A stretch of DNA of 64,000 nucleotides from Favolaschia claudopus (taxonomy: Eukaryota > Basidiomycota > Agaricomycetes > Agaricales > Mycenaceae): positions 248,001 to 312,000 of the forward strand of contig JAWWNJ010000128.1 in the NCBI GenBank assembly GCA_037176885.1, written 5' to 3'. Positions 33,101-42,399 of the stretch are shown piece after piece. The position numbers and the translations under genes were made by a program. Within the stretch, counting starts at the first letter, position 1. The number at the start of each line of letters is the position of its first letter. A model generated the notes under the pieces. The model was not told the DNA's origin, searched no databases, and saw only the letters and a list, made by a program, of their open reading frames with translations.

Positions 33101-33544
33101 TTCAGCGATTCAGATTGGGCAAACTCGAAGGGTCACGCCCGATCCATATCTGGGTATGCTGTCTTCATCGGATCCAGCTTAATCGCTTGGTCAGCGAAGA
33201 AGCAAACTTCCACGGCTCTTTCGACTGGCGAAGCCGAGCTCTACGCTGGCACACATGTCGGGCGTGAAATCATGTGGCTCCGCTCTCTTCTGTTCGAACT
33301 TGGTTTCCTACTACCTTCCGGACCGACTTCCCTTTCTATCGACAATACTTCCACCATCCGGATGATTGTTGAAGTCACCGCTCGAACGAAGCACGTCCAC
33401 ATTGCCATCTGGTGGATCTGTGAAGCAGTCCTCTATCGCTGCATCGTCCCCGTTTACGTCCCTACGGAGGTGAATGTTGCCGACTTATTCACGAAACCAT
33501 TGCCGGCACCACGCCACAAGACTCTCGTCAAGATGTTGGGCTAG
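30113..33544 (+). CDS. Copia Pol polyprotein (PR-IN-RT-RH)
   Basis: 1143 codons. Protease motif IIDSGTSTHIHS (about residue 43-54); GAG-pre-integrase His/Cys pattern from HQCLGHLG to CQSC (about 195-236); integrase core with HSDLW (about 260), WHVDNGGEF (about 322) and EQNGVAERQ (about 356); reverse transcriptase with FAPVVKSESLRYLL (about 709) and HVDD in place of YVDD (about 824); RNase H with FSDSDWANS (about 997), STGEAEL, and the copia end EVNVADLFTKPL. It reads without an internal stop. The present stop TAG (33542-33544) is the first three bases of a hAT-like MITE; without it the frame would run eight codons further to TGA at about 33899. Confidence 0.93.
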   Translation: MASVADFSSYSLRDESIPATPPTSSSQTNNSAYSARTAGASTIIDSGTSTHIHSVRRNFVSYAQAVSGNISGFGNGSRKIEGRGEAQLLASHPKGGNVRLRLKDTCYVPDSQPTLISVSRLDQADCYTVFGGGRCVTFEKGDSGKLIRNLISSEKVILTASLGSDRLYHLDSSSSTENSFSTSSRPPTSKLEGLHQCLGHLGYPALRALVRKGHISGVKLSTAELNAEPPVCQSCMEGKMTRASFPPSEEENAEQILDHVHSDLWTAPVRTLNASKYALAFTDDCSRWIWMFYLRHKSDAVAAFKEWLEMVERETGRKLKVWHVDNGGEFINEDLKRFLKARGIQLKTSAPRTPEQNGVAERQFRSIFDRVRTVLIDSDLPLSMWAEASNYMVYVKNRNPHSALDLRTPFSIRFPNRKQPKYRSFHRFGCRAYLYNDNPNRKKFDHRGESVIFVGYPDDRKAWKVYRPSKRTFGSSPHIKSDDNSNCGEFRAEGEIHSYKYSSLKSSSTEADDDDYSPPSSTSTPPTANPVPPRAPSPPAPAGPADVVSQPKPRAPRQPRPLPPPRDPSTRIREAAELKAAAANLNSGLAAAPAPEDPDRAPEDSAFAESSDEFEYAHIIGPGEVPRNYKEAMESPDRSEWESAMEVELDGIARMGTWELVPPPPGVTPLGSLWVYALKHDSTGAITRYKARLCAQGTPQRPVIDFSMSFAPVVKSESLRYLLTLAAKLDWEFHVVDVDSAFHNSETDPDEPPIYMRQPQGHRVRGKEDYVCLLKRGIYGLKQAALLWYQKLRSILVKIGFRVCIADPCVFIRRLEKAISIISAHVDDLGLFCSSVAEVKLLKKQISEHVQIKDLGESKSILGLEIMRDRANRTISLSHRFYIDSIVARYRMEDARPVYSPVNTSAAPLSKSQSPQTSEELQRMANVPYQHAVGSLMHTAVQCRPDITKAVQAVSQFSSNPGEAHWEAVKRILAYLKTTRDSVLVLCGNEDLTLHAFSDSDWANSKGHARSISGYAVFIGSSLIAWSAKKQTSTALSTGEAELYAGTHVGREIMWLRSLLFELGFLLPSGPTSLSIDNTSTIRMIVEVTARTKHVHIAIWWICEAVLYRCIVPVYVPTEVNVADLFTKPLPAPRHKTLVKMLG

Positions 33545-33866
33545 TGATGTTCGGGTCGGGCCTGCCGTAATCGACCCTATCCGACCCAAGCCGACCTTGG
33601 CCGCATGTGGCGGTGTGAAAATTTGAGAAAATCAGGAACACATCAGATCGCCGGGATGCAGATTTTGGCCGTCAAAGTTTGCCGAAAAATGACAAATTTT
33701 TTTCCGACGGGTCAAGATTTTGCCGGGTCTCTTGATCCATACTGTGGAGAATATTGGTACGAATCAATGTTTCGCAGGGGAAATTCGCCCAAAATGAATA
33801 GCGCCGCCGCAAATGGCTCGGGTCGGGATAGGGTCGATTACGGCAGGCCCGACCCGAACATCACTA
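33542..33866. mobile_element. hAT-like MITE inserted in the copia pol end
   Basis: A 325-bp element with ends TAGTGATGTTCGGGTCGG and inverse, flanked by a perfect 8-bp duplication TGTTGGGC (33534-33541 and 33867-33874). An 8-bp duplication with TAGNG ends is the signature of hAT elements. The terminal match extends about 45 bp (TGCCGTAATCGACCCTATC shared). No coding capacity. Confidence 0.9.
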
Positions 33867-33908
33867 TGTTGGGCATGGCTCCCCGACCGGATGCTCGTTG
33901 AGGGGGAG

Positions 33909-34759
33909 TGTTGAAGTATTTATAATTCTGTTTACTTACCGTACATTCCTTATTCCAACTCGCTATCCGTAGAGTTACGCGTCACACGCTCCTCATGTAG
34001 TATCGTGTCACCGTCACATTCCTCAGTCGTTTCCTCCACGACTGAGGTATGTGAATCCTTACTTACAGTCCCTACAGTTTACTGATTCTCCTGGTAGTTA
34101 ATACTTACTTGTATTCTATCAGGTATATAATACACGAGTCGTTTCCTCCACGACTGAGTTAATACTTACAGTCGCTCGACTCGCTAACCCCGAAGCGAAA
34201 CGATCAGTGTTTCCGCTGGATTCTGGGACAATCAGAATACCAAACAGCCTAAGATTTGTTATAGACCTGCTAGTTGGCCTTCTAGCTACCGCGTAACAAA
34301 AGAGTTTGAGCGGTTTGAGCCTGTTTTCGCTGAGAGCGAGGGCAATTTTGGGGACGAGTCAAATATCGCCAAATAACGTCATAGCGAAACACTTCAAAAC
34401 ACAACAAAATGAGCCATCCTTCGCAAATCTACGAGTTTGTCCAGTACTTTCGATGCAATCCGGTTCAAAATGACTTTCTATATCACTACTGTACATCACC
34501 GGTCATAATTCCATCGGAGAAAATAATATTTCGCATTGGTGCATTTGCCTGCGTAAACAAAGCCCAAATAAACAACGCTATTGCTGGCGGTGAGAGGACT
34601 TTCAAGACAATTCCTTTTGTATTCCAGGTGCTCAGATAGTGGCATGCTTGGATGCAAAGATTTGGCCCCAGGGGAAAGCATTGACCTTGTATTTGGCGGG
34701 CGTTTCGCTTCCTAGTATTGTTTCGCTTCGGGGTTAGCGACTGTACTTGTATTCTATCA
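33909..34759 (+). repeat. 3' LTR of the copia element, interrupted
   Basis: Begins TGTTGAAGTATT and ends TATCA. After removing the 575-bp MITE and one TA, 274 bp remain, against 277 bp in the 5' LTR. High similarity between the LTRs implies fairly recent integration. Confidence 0.93.
34169..34743. mobile_element. TA-flanked MITE inside the 3' LTR
   Basis: A 575-bp element starting CAGTCGCT and ending AGCGACTG, flanked by TA (34167-34168 and 34744-34745). Terminal arms share CTAACCCCGAAGCGAAAC. The intact 5' LTR shows the empty site (ACTTACTTG), which proves the insertion borders. The internal open frame at 34409-34639 has no family features. Confidence 0.9.
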
Positions 34760-34945
34760 AGGTAGTTGACCCCTCCAAAGGTCAACCCCCAGCTTGACCC
34801 GACCTTGACCCGACCCTTGACCCCGGGTCAAGGTCAAGAGGTTGACCTACACTGATTTCGAGGGCTTTATTTCGCCGGAATGGCGGTGTGACACTGTGAG
34901 CCTGCGACGTGCACGTCACGTGCGATCGTCCTCCCTCAGTCTGTC

Positions 34946-36816
34946 ATGGAGCATTCATACGTTGCGATTCCGCCCACTGCCTTTGTGGGCCTTTCCTGTA
35001 TCTATTGCAACAAGATGGCCGAACCCCATGACTCCGGAACCCCTCGACTTTTGTCCAGGTGCCACCGTTGCCGAAGAGTTTGGTATTGCAACTCTGGTAA
35101 TATGTTTTCATCCATATTCCATCTTCCACAATCAATCAGGGCTTAAATGTCACAGATTGCCAAAAGGTATGTGTACTTTGTTTTGGGTCGCCACGCTGAT
35201 CTTTCCGTATAGGCCCACCACAGCGAACATAAGCTTTTCTGCAAAACAATACACTCCGTTGACGCCTCGAACGACCCTGAAGTCATTCAGCAACTACTGG
35301 GTCCTTTTCGTTCAACTTCAAATGCCACAACACGTTTGGATGAGATTAGCGTGCTTCACAGGTGTCAGATAATTGACCTCTACCAGAGGAAAAGGTAAAT
35401 TAACCTGTTTATTTTTTTTGTGGACAAGACGACATTTCGCCAAACCCAGGCCCCTCAACAAAGCCGAACTCTATTTGCTTTCCTGCGAGCCTCGGTGTCT
35501 CGGCTGGTAAGCGTTGTTGAGACTTTCGACGCGTGCAGTTCACACTCGAGTCAGTGCAAAAACTGACAACGTCCTTCGAATGGAGGCCAATCTATCGGGG
35601 CAAGACAGAGTGCAAACGCTCAAGCCTTGTCCACGCTGCATGATGGTGTTCTTCTGTGACGATCACCGCTCTTCCGAGGTTGATCTTCATCGTGACACTT
35701 CCTCTGATAATGGGTTTGCCTCTGAGTGCAATCTCAGTCGTCAGATACGTCTAGACTCCGAATTCCGCCTCCTAATGCCTTCCCCTCACTTACATATGTG
35801 GCGATTCATTCCTCGCCAAGATATTTGGATTTCCCTCAAAGGCTTATCGTGGGATGCCGCATTGAGTGCACCGATCAGAGCCGCATTGCCGACCGATACA
35901 TCTGTGGAGCACCTCGCGGGATGCCTCAGGCTCGTGTCATGTCTTGCCAGCACAGTGATGACTGTGCTGTACGCCCTTGAGTTTTGCCTTGGCCCCACTG
36001 TCGCTTCTTGTTCAACTCTCACCATCCATGTGAGAGTTGTTACATCCTCAAAGCCGAATTTCTAACGTTATTCACATAGGTCCTTGGAGCAAGGGCGGAG
36101 TTTACATCGGCTGTCACTTATATGTATGAGGCCATACTCCACCGTCTACCCAACGTCAAGAACCTGCATGTGCGAGTACTCTGACACATCATCACCGGCG
36201 TTGACTTTTACCAGATCTTGTTCTGCGACAATTTGGGAGGCAGCCAAGGTCATGTGGTCAAAGATGTGGTGCTTTGCAAGTGAGTTCAACTCTCTATTCA
36301 AGGTGATAACATTCAACACCAGACGCAGGGACTGCCAAAACAGTTCTGCTCACATGATTCATGAGTACATTGATCAGTAAGTAACGTTCACTACAAGCAT
36401 GACTTGCATACAATCTTTTCAATTCCATAGTGCATATGTGAAACACCTTTCTCGGGGGACTGATTTCAAGGCTCCAGACTTGTGTATTCTCATGAATGGA
36501 TACATTGCCAATCATGAAACTGCCTTGTGGTCTGAGACAATCCGCTTGCTCCTCGAAAGGGGGGTTCCAAGTCTGTTTACGGTACATCCCCACGGCCCTC
36601 TTTCTTTTGATGGTCGTTTCCTTATTGTTTACATAGGCCAACGATGCATTGTATGCCCGGCGAGATTGCGACCTTTTATGCGGCTTAGGGGCACGTCTGA
36701 TCTCCGGACTCACCTTGGCAAGCAATCCATGGGGCTCACTGGCGAGTGACTTGAATTTGGATACACTTTACGGCTTTTGTTCTGCGAACAAGTGGCTAGT
36801 AGGCTGTTTTTCGTAG
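34946..36816 (+). CDS. MYND zinc-finger protein, multi-exon
   Basis: An apparently complete gene. The finger is CIYCNKM...CHRCRRVWYCNS + DCQK + AHHSEHKLFC, the classic MYND Cys/His pattern, with the DCQK part encoded by an 11-nt microexon (35156-35166). Supported exons: 34946-35096, 35156-35166, 35213-35394, about 35452-35507, 35555-, further exons near 36080-36290, 36331-36376, about 36431-36620 and 36637-36816 (stop TAG). Downstream conserved stretches are CLGCAKTDNVL, CPRCMMVFFCDDH, LHRLPNVKNLHV, DFKAPDLCILMNG and NPWGSLASDLN near the C-terminus, matching the expanded Agaricomycete MYND family. MYND domains mediate protein contacts; the specific role is unknown. It is likely a host gene. 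Confidence 0.82.
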
Positions 36817-36862
36817 ATGCCAGCATACAATCAGGGAATGTCGACAAAATTTCGGCTCGTTA

Positions 36863-37760
36863 CTCGGCATGACCAAAAGTAACCGGAATTGTAGAATTTA
36901 TATAGGAATTTCAATGGTCAACCAGCTTTGATGGGTCCAGATCTTACCTATAGCATGTTTTCTCTGACTTGCATGACATAAACACCGATTGGAACATCGG
37001 ACAGCCAGAGAAATATTCGAAATTCAGAAATTTCCCAATTTGGCAATATCTGCGTTTTTAAAATAGCAATTGGACAGATATGGGGTCAATGAGTACTCGA
37101 AAAATGGGATTTAGGTCTTATGATAATGCAGATGAAATGCCAGAATTTAGCATCCTAGTCTCCACCTTTTGTGAGATGTTAAAAACTGGGCATAATGTTC
37201 AACCATCATAACATAAATAATTGCAATTCAAATAGACGCACAAAAAAGAGCACAGTGGACCCAAACTACAGTTGCGGCAAAATCAATTTACTTACCAAAT
37301 AAGGAAATTTGCATCAAAACCGCTCTACCGCACAGCAAAACCACCACAGGCACGCTGAAATGGCACAAAGGGCCTGTACTCCTGGAGTTGAGCCGGTCTA
37401 CGCACAAAAAACAACCGGATTCGTCATGTTTCTCACTGCTTTTGGCTGCACTTTATGAGACAAAGTTGCTGCTTATCCCGGCGAAACCAATACAAAGACG
37501 CCAGTTTTTCTACATCAGGAATACAGGCCAGCAGTTCTTAGTATTCTTATCAACTTACCGCTCGCAAAAAACGAGCAAAAGGAGCGAATTGACGAGAATT
37601 TCCTTATTTAGTAAGTAAATTGATTTTGCCGCAACTGTACTTCATATGCAACAGCATATACTTCTACCATGATTACAGTACCAATCCTCCCAGCGGTTCT
37701 GTGTGCTAGCTTGCCATATATAGGCAATTTGTGATTCCGGTTACTTTTGGTCATACCGAG
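36863..37760. mobile_element. TA-flanked MITE carrying a nested MITE
   Basis: Outer ends start CTCGGYATGACCAAAAGTAA (inverted match about 27 bp) with TA on both sides (36861-36862 and 37761-37762). The total is 898 bp, of which 369 bp plus one TA belong to the nested element at 37269-37637. No genes. Confidence 0.72.
37269..37637. mobile_element. Nested TA-flanked MITE (CAGTTGCGGC ends)
   Basis: A 369-bp element with about 40-bp inverted ends beginning CAGTTGCGGCAAAATCAATT, flanked by TA (37267-37268 and 37638-37639). A lone similar end occurs at about 43328-43356. Inserted in the element at 36863-37760. Confidence 0.82.
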
Positions 37761-37973
37761 TACATGTCCGTGGAGGATTATCTCTGAAAAAGGCATACTC
37801 GTGTGATCCGATGAGTTCCGGGTCGAAGTCGTCGAAATTCATATCTGTATTGGCGGTAAGGGGTCAGTTTTCTTTGGTTTGCCGCGCGCTGGTTTGGGAG
37901 GAATACCGCGAAGCCAGACAACGACCTCGAACTCGACCGCATCCGGTATGACATTTGCAGGGGGAGCGACAGG

Positions 37974-40239
37974 ATGTGCTGTGCAAGACACTGGTCGCTT
38001 CCCCGACACACTGAAGCTAGCAGTCGGTTGGCGGAACACGGCGGGGGCTCTTCATGGGTAGAACAATTGTGCGGGGTGCCCAAGGTGCCATTTTCTGTCG
38101 GAGATACGAAGGTCTTTTGTGATTTTGAGATCGGCACTTACAAGAAAGGCCCTGATGTCGCTTCAAAGTCTGAACGAACCCAACGTCGAGCGAGCCAGCA
38201 GTCACTCACTCAATTCAAATTCACATTTACCCCCAAACCGACCGCCCCCGAACCTAGCCCACCACCGGCGACACAAAGTGATGTCGATATGCTTTCAGCT
38301 CACTCAGGCCGGTCGAGTCCCAGGCTTTTTGAATCAGACCCCGATGACGATGTCGACCCTCGGCATGAAACCCCTGGGCCCGCAGAACCAAGCGGGGCCG
38401 CGTCTGAAGCTTCATCCGATTCCCGTGCTGGTTCTCCGCTCCCAGATGAAGAGCGGATCCACGAGTGGGAGATGGAGGCTGAGTTAGACACTCTTGTCTT
38501 CAAAGCCGTTGAGAAGGTCAAAAGCTGGGATGACCTTCGCGATCAGATCAAGCTCGAACTCAAGAAGAAAGCAAAAGTCCTCCCCTTCTCTAAAATCAAT
38601 CAGCTCACTATCCTTCGCAACTTTGCAACCCTCCGCTTGAAAGGCTATGGACGGATTGCAGCGAGTTTGGAGATTTCCCGACAATGGCATGAAGGCGAAG
38701 GGAATTATTTTGCACGACAAGTTCGTGCCCTTGCCCGTCATTATCAACGTTTTGGGACATTGCCTGTGGAGAAGCGCGGGGGTGTGCGAGCCTCTCGGAG
38801 CATCCTTTGCGATGAAATGGTTCGCACTGCTGCGCGCGATTGGTTGATGGCGCAGAAAGTGGGCAGTGTGAAGCCGTCGAAGTTCCGTACTGCGCTGAAT
38901 GAAGATATCTTGCCAGCAACCGGGGTTTCCCCAAAAACTCCGCTATCTGAGCGAACGGCTCGACGCTGGTTGATCAAGCTGGGCTTCAGATGCACGGTTT
39001 ATCGAAAAGGTGTCTATGTTGATGGTCACGAAAGACAAGACGTTGTGAAGTACCGGAACGAGGTATTTCTCCCCCAGATGGCCGAATACGAGCGTCGCAT
39101 GACCCAGTATGTCATTGAAGATGGCAAACTTGTTGCGATTGGTCCTAAGTTGGCTGATGGCGAGAAGGAGATCATCGCGGAGTTTCATGATGAGTGTTGT
39201 TTTCACGCGTTGGGGTCAGTTTGGTAAGTTTCGTCTTTGTGTTCACCGGATTCAGGTCGAGCTTCAACAAATTTGATACAGGCTGGGTCCGGGACAGCAA
39301 CAGCTTCGCAAAAAGTTTCGCGGCAGGCTCATTCACGTTTCCGACTTGATTGCCCGTGATGCAGCGGGAAAGATTATAGAAGATGCACGCACAGTTATTT
39401 TATCCAGGCAGTCAGGGCGATCCTTGGTGGAATCTCGAGCAGCTCCTTGCCCAAATCAAGCGCGCGATTAAAATCTTCGAAAAAGCCCACCCAGGCTATC
39501 AGGCGTTGTTCGTCTTCGACAACTCATCAGCCCACGCATCATTCGGACCAGATGCTTTCTTTGAATGCATTTGACATGAACAAGTCGAACGGTGAGAAGC
39601 AGCGGTTTCAAAAGGACACTGTTATTCCGGATTCCGAGACCGTTCCGGCAAGAGAAATGCGCGGCAAGGAACAGAAGATGACGATGCCCGACGGATCTCA
39701 AAAAGGTCTCCAGCAGGTGCTTGAGGAGCGCGGATTCGATGTCAAAAACAAGCGCGCCAAATGCAAACCGGTATGTCCGTTCGAAAACACGGATTGCTGC
39801 ATGGCTCGCATCTTGAGTCACCAAGAAGACTTCAAGAATCAAGTGTCCCTTCTCGAACAAGTCATTCTGCAGGCCATCTCTGCATTTTTCTGCCGAAATT
39901 TCACTGTGAGCTCAACCCGATCGAGATGGCATGTCATTTTTTTCCCTTGTCATTCTACTTCACTCTAAATTTGCGCAGTACTGGGGATGGGTAAAATACC
40001 GCTACCGTGAGTTGGAGAAGAACAACTTTGATCAAGCCAAGAAGGCAGCCTTTCAGTGCTTGGACGCATGCCCGACTGAGGTCATCCAGCGTTTTGTTAA
40101 CCGATCTTGGCGCTTCATGGACGCTTACAGGAAGCGCTTGACAGGTGATGCTGCGGTATGGGCTGTCAAGGCGCAGAAGGGCCATCGTCGCGTCTCCGAG
40201 CGTGCAATGGTGTCGTTAGAGTCTGCTTCCAAGCCCTAG
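37974..40239 (+). pseudogene. Tc1/mariner-like DDE transposase, frameshifted
   Basis: The 5' part (37974-39224) reads openly, with a low-complexity N-terminus, then LTILRNFATLRLKGYGRIAA and LSERTARRWLIKLGF (HTH-like), and IIAEFHDECCFHA (first catalytic Asp region). After a GT-AG intron (about 39223-39281) come HVSDLIARDAAGKIIE, then QALFVFDNSSAHASF, CCMARILSHQEDFKNQ, FLPKFHCELNPIEM and RFVNRSWRFMDAYRKRL in changing frames. Frame breaks lie near 39390-39405, at about 39555 (a CTTT duplication), and near 39872. The intron before TACTGGGGATGG (ending 39978) has GC instead of GT at its start. The family is the large fungal DDE group with LPKFHCELN and WG signatures. No clear terminal repeats were found. 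Confidence 0.75.
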
Positions 40240-40289
40240 ACATGCGTAGACTTCATGAACTCTTTCGATGTTTGACCCCAAAAACTGTA

Positions 40290-40512
40290 CTATTTCGACC
40301 GTAGATTCAAGTCACAGGTCACAGAGGGACCTGAATTAAATCTATTTTATTTTCGTAACATGTCACAGCGCGTTTTTGGGCCATTTCCCATCAAAATTGA
40401 TCGGCAAAACACGAAAAATCTCCCTAAATAGTAATTCGATCACTGATGAATGATGGCAAAAGTGAAGATGAAGCGTCACACCTCAAACCCATTGAATCTA
40501 CGGTCGAAATAG
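40290..40512. mobile_element. Small TA-flanked MITE
   Basis: Inverted ends CTATTTCGACCGTAGATTCAA flanked by TA (40288-40289 and 40513-40514). The flanking CTG and CAG also mirror each other, so the end may lie 3-5 bp further out. About 223 bp, non-coding, lying just after the frameshifted transposase. Confidence 0.72.
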
Positions 40513-40519
40513 TACAGAA

Positions 40520-41360
40520 TATGGCCGGACCCAATTTGTCGTGGGAAAATTAGTTTCGACCCGGTTTCAGGGGTATTTGAGGGCGCTGAGTTCGTTTCTG
40601 AGGTCAGATTGGCCCGGAAAATTGCCGTTCGTGTAATAATTAATTAGCGGACTTTGATTGTCCGGAGCTGTACAAACATGAACAGGTAATATAAACACCT
40701 TAACGCGCAATTTCTCAGGCTCGGTTACGGTGTTTGTGGGCGCCCAGAAGGAGGAAAAAAAATCTTCCCAAAAAGGAAAGAGGAAAGAGGGAGAAAAGGG
40801 AGATTTCAAGGCGCAAAAATTCGATTTTTTTTCCTTCGCTGCGCGGCTGTCCTTACTGTACTCGCAAAGCGTGGGAAAGAACTAGAACTTGTGATAGGTG
40901 GGCTGCGTTGGCCCAGAAATCCAACCTCAATGGTTGCATGGGTACATTAGAGAGACATACCCTCTACCTGAGTGACTGGGGAGGCAAATCACAAGCCTAT
41001 TCTTATCTCACCCTCAGTAGTGTGCTTTCGACGGTGTGATTTGTGCTTTGTAATGTCATTTGATTGAAGTTTGAACACGCAGCGAATTCCATAGCTTAGT
41101 CTCATGTACAATGCCCATTTCAGTGGAGGTATAGTTCTCCTTGAACATGTAAGCGAAGGGACTGAAAACCTCTTAGGTGGTCAAGTACATGGTAAGAAAT
41201 AGTAGGGACCCCCGATACACCTTCGGATGAGCGTACTACTACCAGTAGGTACTTACTACTTACTGGTTCTTCATGTCGAGTGCGGCTTGCATCATGCCGA
41301 TTTCCTCGCCTTGAGTGATGGCTTCCCTTTCGGTGGACAAGACCGAGCACATCACATCTT
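40520..41360. other. Gene-free stretch
   Basis: No supported gene or repeat structure. It contains a purine-rich run (about 40745-40805) and otherwise ordinary sequence, up to the point where the KH-domain frame becomes readable. Confidence 0.4.
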
Positions 41361-42161
41361 GGAGGTGAGCATTTTGAAACCTGTCTTGACTCGTGTACGC
41401 TTGTGGTGCCTGACTCGGTCGTCGGGCATATCGTTGGCCGTCGTGGTAAGGGTCTCCATCAGTCGCACGACATCTCCGGCGCCCAACTTCGAGCCTATAC
41501 TGATAAGGCTTCCCCCTTGGAGCGCTGTGTATCTATCCGCGGTACCGACCAGCAAATCGGTGAAGCGCTAATTGCGCTTGGGAAGCGTTTCATGCGTAAG
41601 CGTATCCGCTCTAAGAAGAAAGGTCCGTCACGCCTTTCCGGGGACCCTGCCCCTCCCCCTCCTGGCCCGGTGCCGGTTTCGCCGAACGCTTCTGGCGAGG
41701 GCGCTCGCCCGCTGAAGAAGCGCGCACACCACGTCCACCCGTCTCAGCCACCAGCTCCGGTTCCGCCCCCTCCAGCGGCCAGTGCTCAGCCGCACCCAGG
41801 TGCCGCTACACAGCCAAGGAAGTCTGGGGTGCGATTTGCACCACAGGAGTCTTCCTACCCCGCCTCTCACTCCCTACCCCATAACCCTGCCACCATCTCT
41901 ATTCCTACGCAGGTAATGGCGTCCCCAATTCCTACTCCCTGCCCCAGCTCTACTCCTTATGTCCCCTCGGTGGCCATGCCCACTGCCGTCCCGTCCCCCT
42001 CTCCACGTTCAGTAGCTCCTTCGCCTATGGCCATTGATGCTATTCGACCTGAAAGGGGACGTCGACCACAGACGGCACGGCGAGGCGGTGCAGTGTCTGC
42101 GTCTGATACGCGGATTGACTCTCAGGGCAACCTACTCTTCCGTGGCGATCCAGGATTTTGA
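41361..42161 (+). pseudogene. KH-domain protein, 3' remnant of an LTR element
   Basis: The readable frame begins around GGEHFETCLD and has VVPDSVVGHIVGRRGKGLHQ, a clear KH-type nucleic-acid-binding loop (GxxG as GRRG), followed by ISGAQLRAYT and IRGTDQQIGEALIALGKRF. A long Pro/Ser-rich tail follows, ending RGDPGF at 42161. KH domains of this type occur near the 3' end of some fungal retroelement polyproteins. Here it is followed by a purine-rich tract and an LTR-like sequence, so it is interpreted as the 3' remnant of an LTR retrotransposon. No other element domains remain upstream. Confidence 0.6.
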
Positions 42162-42224
42162 AGGATCGTTCATTCTACTGGGCTTTGGTCTTCGTCGAGG
42201 CGACGAATCTTGAAGAGGGGGTGA

Positions 42225-42398
42225 TGTCAGGGGACTCCACAGCTATGACGTCTTCTGACTTGGGCAGAAGTTCTCTGTCTCCAAGACATCATGCTGTGCT
42301 CACTTCTTGTATATAAGTAGTCCGCTGGGGATCTCTGATCCCCAGGTTTGTTATCGACTTGGCTCCTGGGCCCTTCTCCCCTTACACTCATGGAGACA
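42225..42398 (+). repeat. Probable LTR remnant
   Basis: Begins TGTCAGGGGACTCC directly after a purine-rich GAAGAGGGGGTGA, has a TATA-like TATATAA at about 42310, and could end at GGAGACA near 42398. There is no second copy in the window for comparison, so the right border is a guess. Confidence 0.5.
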
Positions 42399-42399
42399 T

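Larger units (their letters stand above)
28962..34759 (+). mobile_element. Ty1/copia LTR retrotransposon with two nested insertions
   Basis: Bounded by a 5-bp target duplication AGGTA (28957-28961 and 34760-34764). LTRs begin TGTTGA and end TATCA. Just after the 5' LTR is GGTTATGGGCCC, a likely tRNA primer-binding site; before the 3' LTR is a purine run GAGGGGGAG. Pol order is protease, integrase, reverse transcriptase, RNase H, which is the copia order. The element was later hit by a hAT-like MITE (33542-33866) and a TA-flanked MITE (34169-34743). Confidence 0.95.

Noticed and set aside
37858..40279. GGGGTCA and TGACCCC flanking the frameshifted DDE transposase as terminal repeats
   Set aside because: Only 7 bp match and the neighbouring bases do not, which is too weak to call ends.
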